6,637 nucleotides of DNA. Origin: an uncultured Erysipelotrichaceae bacterium (GTDB taxonomy: Bacteria > Bacillota_I > Bacilli_A > Erysipelotrichales > Erysipelotrichaceae). Shown one piece after another: positions 4,980 to 6,637 of this stretch. Below the pieces are notes generated by a model that was not told where the DNA came from, made no database searches, and saw nothing but the letters and a program-made list of their open reading frames with translations. A program made the translations under genes and the position numbers. Where the stretch lies: assembly GCA_947385085.1 (NCBI GenBank), contig CANDJN010000062.1, forward strand, positions 1 through 6,637, in the 5' to 3' direction. Each line of letters starts with the position of its first letter. Position 1 is the stretch's first letter.

Positions 4980-6637
4980 TTATTCTTGAGTATGATCTCG
5001 CTTATATAGCAATAAAAATAATACACCCCATGATATACAACCCATTCCCATATACATCATGATATTTGTCGTATCCCCCGTTAACGCGCCGCCCATATTG
5101 TCTCCCGGATAATAGGCTCCTTTTACATCGGTATCTGATTCATCCTCATCTCCTATTACTGCGACTTCTCCTAAGCGATCTGTTTCATAGATCAGATAGC
5201 CATCCTTAAATTCTGCTTCCACTTTCTCATATTCGGCGGATTCATTTAAGATATAAAGACTTGGATTTTTCATGCCGGATTTCACCGGTATCTTCACCCT
5301 CAATGTTCCATCCGGTTGTATCTCTTTCCCATTTTCTAACAGCTTCACATCATATACCTGTTTCACTTCCTGACCTTCATCAAGATTATGAGATATTTTG
5401 TCTGTGATTGCTTCCACTCTATCCTTTGTGATATCCGTTACCTTTAATGCTAAACTTGGAGGGAATGTGGTTCCGTCTGGCTTTTCAACGATGATTCCTT
5501 TGTCCTCTAACTGTGGCTTATCTTCAATTTTCATCGTGTCATATTTAAATGGTTCATCGACATTATGATCCGGTTTCCATTCGGTAATCTTGACGATGTT
5601 TTCATCCGGTGTACCATTGCCATCCAAATCCACATTGATATCAGGCTTTCCATCTCCGGTACTGTCAATGTTAGTATCAGGTATGCGATCACCATCCACA
5701 TCAATATTAATATCTGCCGTACCATCTCCATCTAAATCAAGATTAATATCCGGTCGTCCATCCCCATCCGTATCAAGGTTCAATAAGGGATCGATCTTCA
5801 TCGTATCGTAGGTGAATTTAGAATTCTTTATTGTGAAGTTTTCATTCGGTTTCCATACATTGATTTTCGCTATGTTTACAGTAGCGGTTTTTCCATCTGT
5901 GGATATATTTACATCTGCCTTAAAATCTCCGTTGGCGTCAATATTGATATCAGGAATCAAATCGCCATCCAAGTCCACATTGATTTGTGGCTTTGCGGTA
6001 ATGCCACTGGAATATTTAATTCCATCGATTTCTACACACTTGCTTGGTTTCCAATCCTTTAAGATCACAAGATTCAAGTCCGGTTTACCATCATTGTCCG
6101 TATCAAGGTTCAAATCCGCTTTGCCATCGCCATCACTGTCGATGTTATAATCAGGAATTCCATCATCATTCATATCGCCATTGATTGTGATCGTATTTCC
6201 ATCATCATCCTTGATCTGAATGTTGAAATCCGGACATCCATCATTATCCTTATCCCAGAAGTCCTTGTTTCCGTTGTCCTTGACGTTTAACTTCCCTTGC
6301 TTGATTGTAAAGGTATAATTCGGATAGTTGTCGTTTAACTGCTTCTCCGCATTTCCGGCTTTGATCGGATAGCTTCCAATCGGACTGAATTTACTTGCCG
6401 TTGTGGTTAACTTGATATGGCTTATATCAATGGTATCTTTTACACCATTCCACGATACAAGCTGTGATGTGAAATCTTGATACGTTAATGTCGGATTTTC
6501 TTCTAATCGTTTCTTTTCTTTATCATCAATAGTAATCGTAATTGGTTTTGGCAATACTTGTATCTCGATCGTTTTGGACATCGGCAGTTCTCCATCTGCC
6601 GTCCTTGTCACCTTGATTTTGATCTTCGTACTGCCAC
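4980..6637 (-). CDS. Repeat-rich, Asp-rich cell-surface protein, 3' part (N-terminus beyond right edge)
   Basis: The frame is open at the right edge (551 complete codons visible). The GTG at 6611 is not a credible start because the frame continues upstream as GSTKIKIK and no ribosome binding site precedes it. In visible numbering, residues about 28-120 resemble an MBG-type Ig-like domain (PTLTYQDF, SPIGSYPI, NYTFTIKQGKLNV). Residues 129-347 hold three blocks of 12-residue repeats of the type NxDxDGDGxPDI, resembling calcium-binding thrombospondin type-3 or dockerin loops. Each block is followed by a WKP segment (Trp195, 261, 353), and blocks 2 and 3 also by YDTMKI (276-281, 365-370). Residues about 380-495 look like a beta-domain common near the C-termini of Bacillota surface proteins (VYDVKLLENGKEIQPDGTLR). 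The end is an anchor: ALTGDTTN (517-524), a hydrophobic helix and a basic KRDH tail. The protein is probably displayed on the cell wall; its ligand is unknown. Confidence 0.88.
   Translation of the reverse strand, partial: GSTKIKIKVTRTADGELPMSKTIEIQVLPKPITITIDDKEKKRLEENPTLTYQDFTSQLVSWNGVKDTIDISHIKLTTTASKFSPIGSYPIKAGNAEKQLNDNYPNYTFTIKQGKLNVKDNGNKDFWDKDNDGCPDFNIQIKDDDGNTITINGDMNDDGIPDYNIDSDGDGKADLNLDTDNDGKPDLNLVILKDWKPSKCVEIDGIKYSSGITAKPQINVDLDGDLIPDINIDANGDFKADVNISTDGKTATVNIAKINVWKPNENFTIKNSKFTYDTMKIDPLLNLDTDGDGRPDINLDLDGDGTADINIDVDGDRIPDTNIDSTGDGKPDINVDLDGNGTPDENIVKITEWKPDHNVDEPFKYDTMKIEDKPQLEDKGIIVEKPDGTTFPPSLALKVTDITKDRVEAITDKISHNLDEGQEVKQVYDVKLLENGKEIQPDGTLRVKIPVKSGMKNPSLYILNESAEYEKVEAEFKDGYLIYETDRLGEVAVIGDEDESDTDVKGAYYPGDNMGGALTGDTTNIMMYMGMGCISWGVLFLLLYKRDHTQE
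5595..5783 (-). repeat. Five tandem 36-bp units encoding DxDxDG-type repeats (block 3)
   Basis: Five consecutive 12-codon units read NLDTDGDGRPDI, NLDLDGDGTADI, NIDVDGDRIPDT, NIDSTGDGKPDI and NVDLDGNGTPDE. Asp spacing suits Ca2+ coordination. Codons vary between units, so these are not recent exact duplications. The block is the most regular of the three. Confidence 0.9.
5904..5990 (-). repeat. Asp-rich repeats, block 2
   Basis: About two and a half 12-codon units are present: NVDLDGDLIPDI, NIDANGDFKADV and a partial NISTDG. The second unit has Asn for one Asp and the last is incomplete, so metal binding may be weaker here. A WKP segment follows. Confidence 0.75.
6072..6251 (-). repeat. Asp-rich repeats, block 1
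   Basis: These units are less regular than block 3. They include DKDNDGCPDFNI, GDMNDDGIPDYN, IDSDGDGKADLN and LDTDNDGKPDLN, with a non-repeat insert (KDDDGNTITI) after the first. The first unit carries a Cys. A WKP segment follows. Confidence 0.75.

Noticed and set aside
5531..6150. ORFs within the Asp-rich repeat region on both strands (5531-5731 minus, 5590-5811 plus, 5812-6150 plus)
   Set aside because: They arise because the 36-bp repeat lacks stops in other frames. Their Ser/Pro/Met-rich repeating products mirror the repeat unit rather than a real gene.
5595..6251. CRISPR-like array suggested by regular 36-bp periodicity
   Set aside because: The units are contiguous, vary in sequence and encode an in-frame Asp-rich protein repeat. 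There are no unique spacers between identical repeats.
6609..6611. GTG at 6611 as the start of the repeat-rich surface protein
   Set aside because: The reading frame continues upstream to the edge with beta-strand-like residues, no ribosome binding site is present, and a surface protein needs a signal peptide.

Overview
The window looks like chromosomal DNA of an AT-rich, low-GC Gram-positive bacterium (Bacillota). The best guess is a gut- or mouth-type member of Erysipelotrichia or a related class. Supporting signs are near-perfect AGGAGG ribosome binding sites, a textbook TTGACA-17-TATGAT promoter, rho-independent terminators, repeat-rich surface proteins with a TGD-type C-terminal anchor, and an Rpn/PD-(D/E)XK 'transposase-like' protein with an AxGxAxG tail. 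The genus assignment is an inference from style and was not searched.

All convincing genes lie on the minus strand, so transcription runs from right to left. (1) 6637-4980 is the 3' part of a cell-wall-anchored surface protein: an MBG-type Ig-like domain, three blocks of Asp-rich 12-residue calcium-binding-type repeats, a C-terminal beta-domain and an anchor. It ends in a strong terminator. (2) 4840-3430 is a small Rpn operon. It has a candidate promoter, a five-codon mini-ORF behind a strong Shine-Dalgarno sequence, a full-length Rpn-family nuclease gene, a second translation start inside that gene, and a free-standing short ORF that repeats only the nuclease C-terminal tail. A terminator follows. 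(3) 3108-2002 is an ECF sigma factor with a C-terminal transmembrane extension, driven by a strong sigma-A-type promoter whose -35 lies within a dyad. (4) 1779-1 is the 5' part of a secreted surface protein with a signal peptide; it continues beyond the left edge.

The most interesting part is the Rpn operon. In E. coli, rpn genes are known to make a small C-terminal protein from an internal start that restrains the full-length toxic anti-phage nuclease. Here the internal start has a perfect Shine-Dalgarno sequence. A second copy of that small protein exists as its own ORF just downstream. The two copies share a block matching at 65 of 66 bases that covers the Shine-Dalgarno sequence, the start codon and the first 16-17 codons, while their 3' halves have diverged. 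This suggests a nuclease accompanied by both an intragenic and a stand-alone candidate inhibitor.

The ECF sigma factor may respond to envelope state and could control the adjacent surface-protein gene. No matching ECF promoter was found, so that link rests on proximity only.
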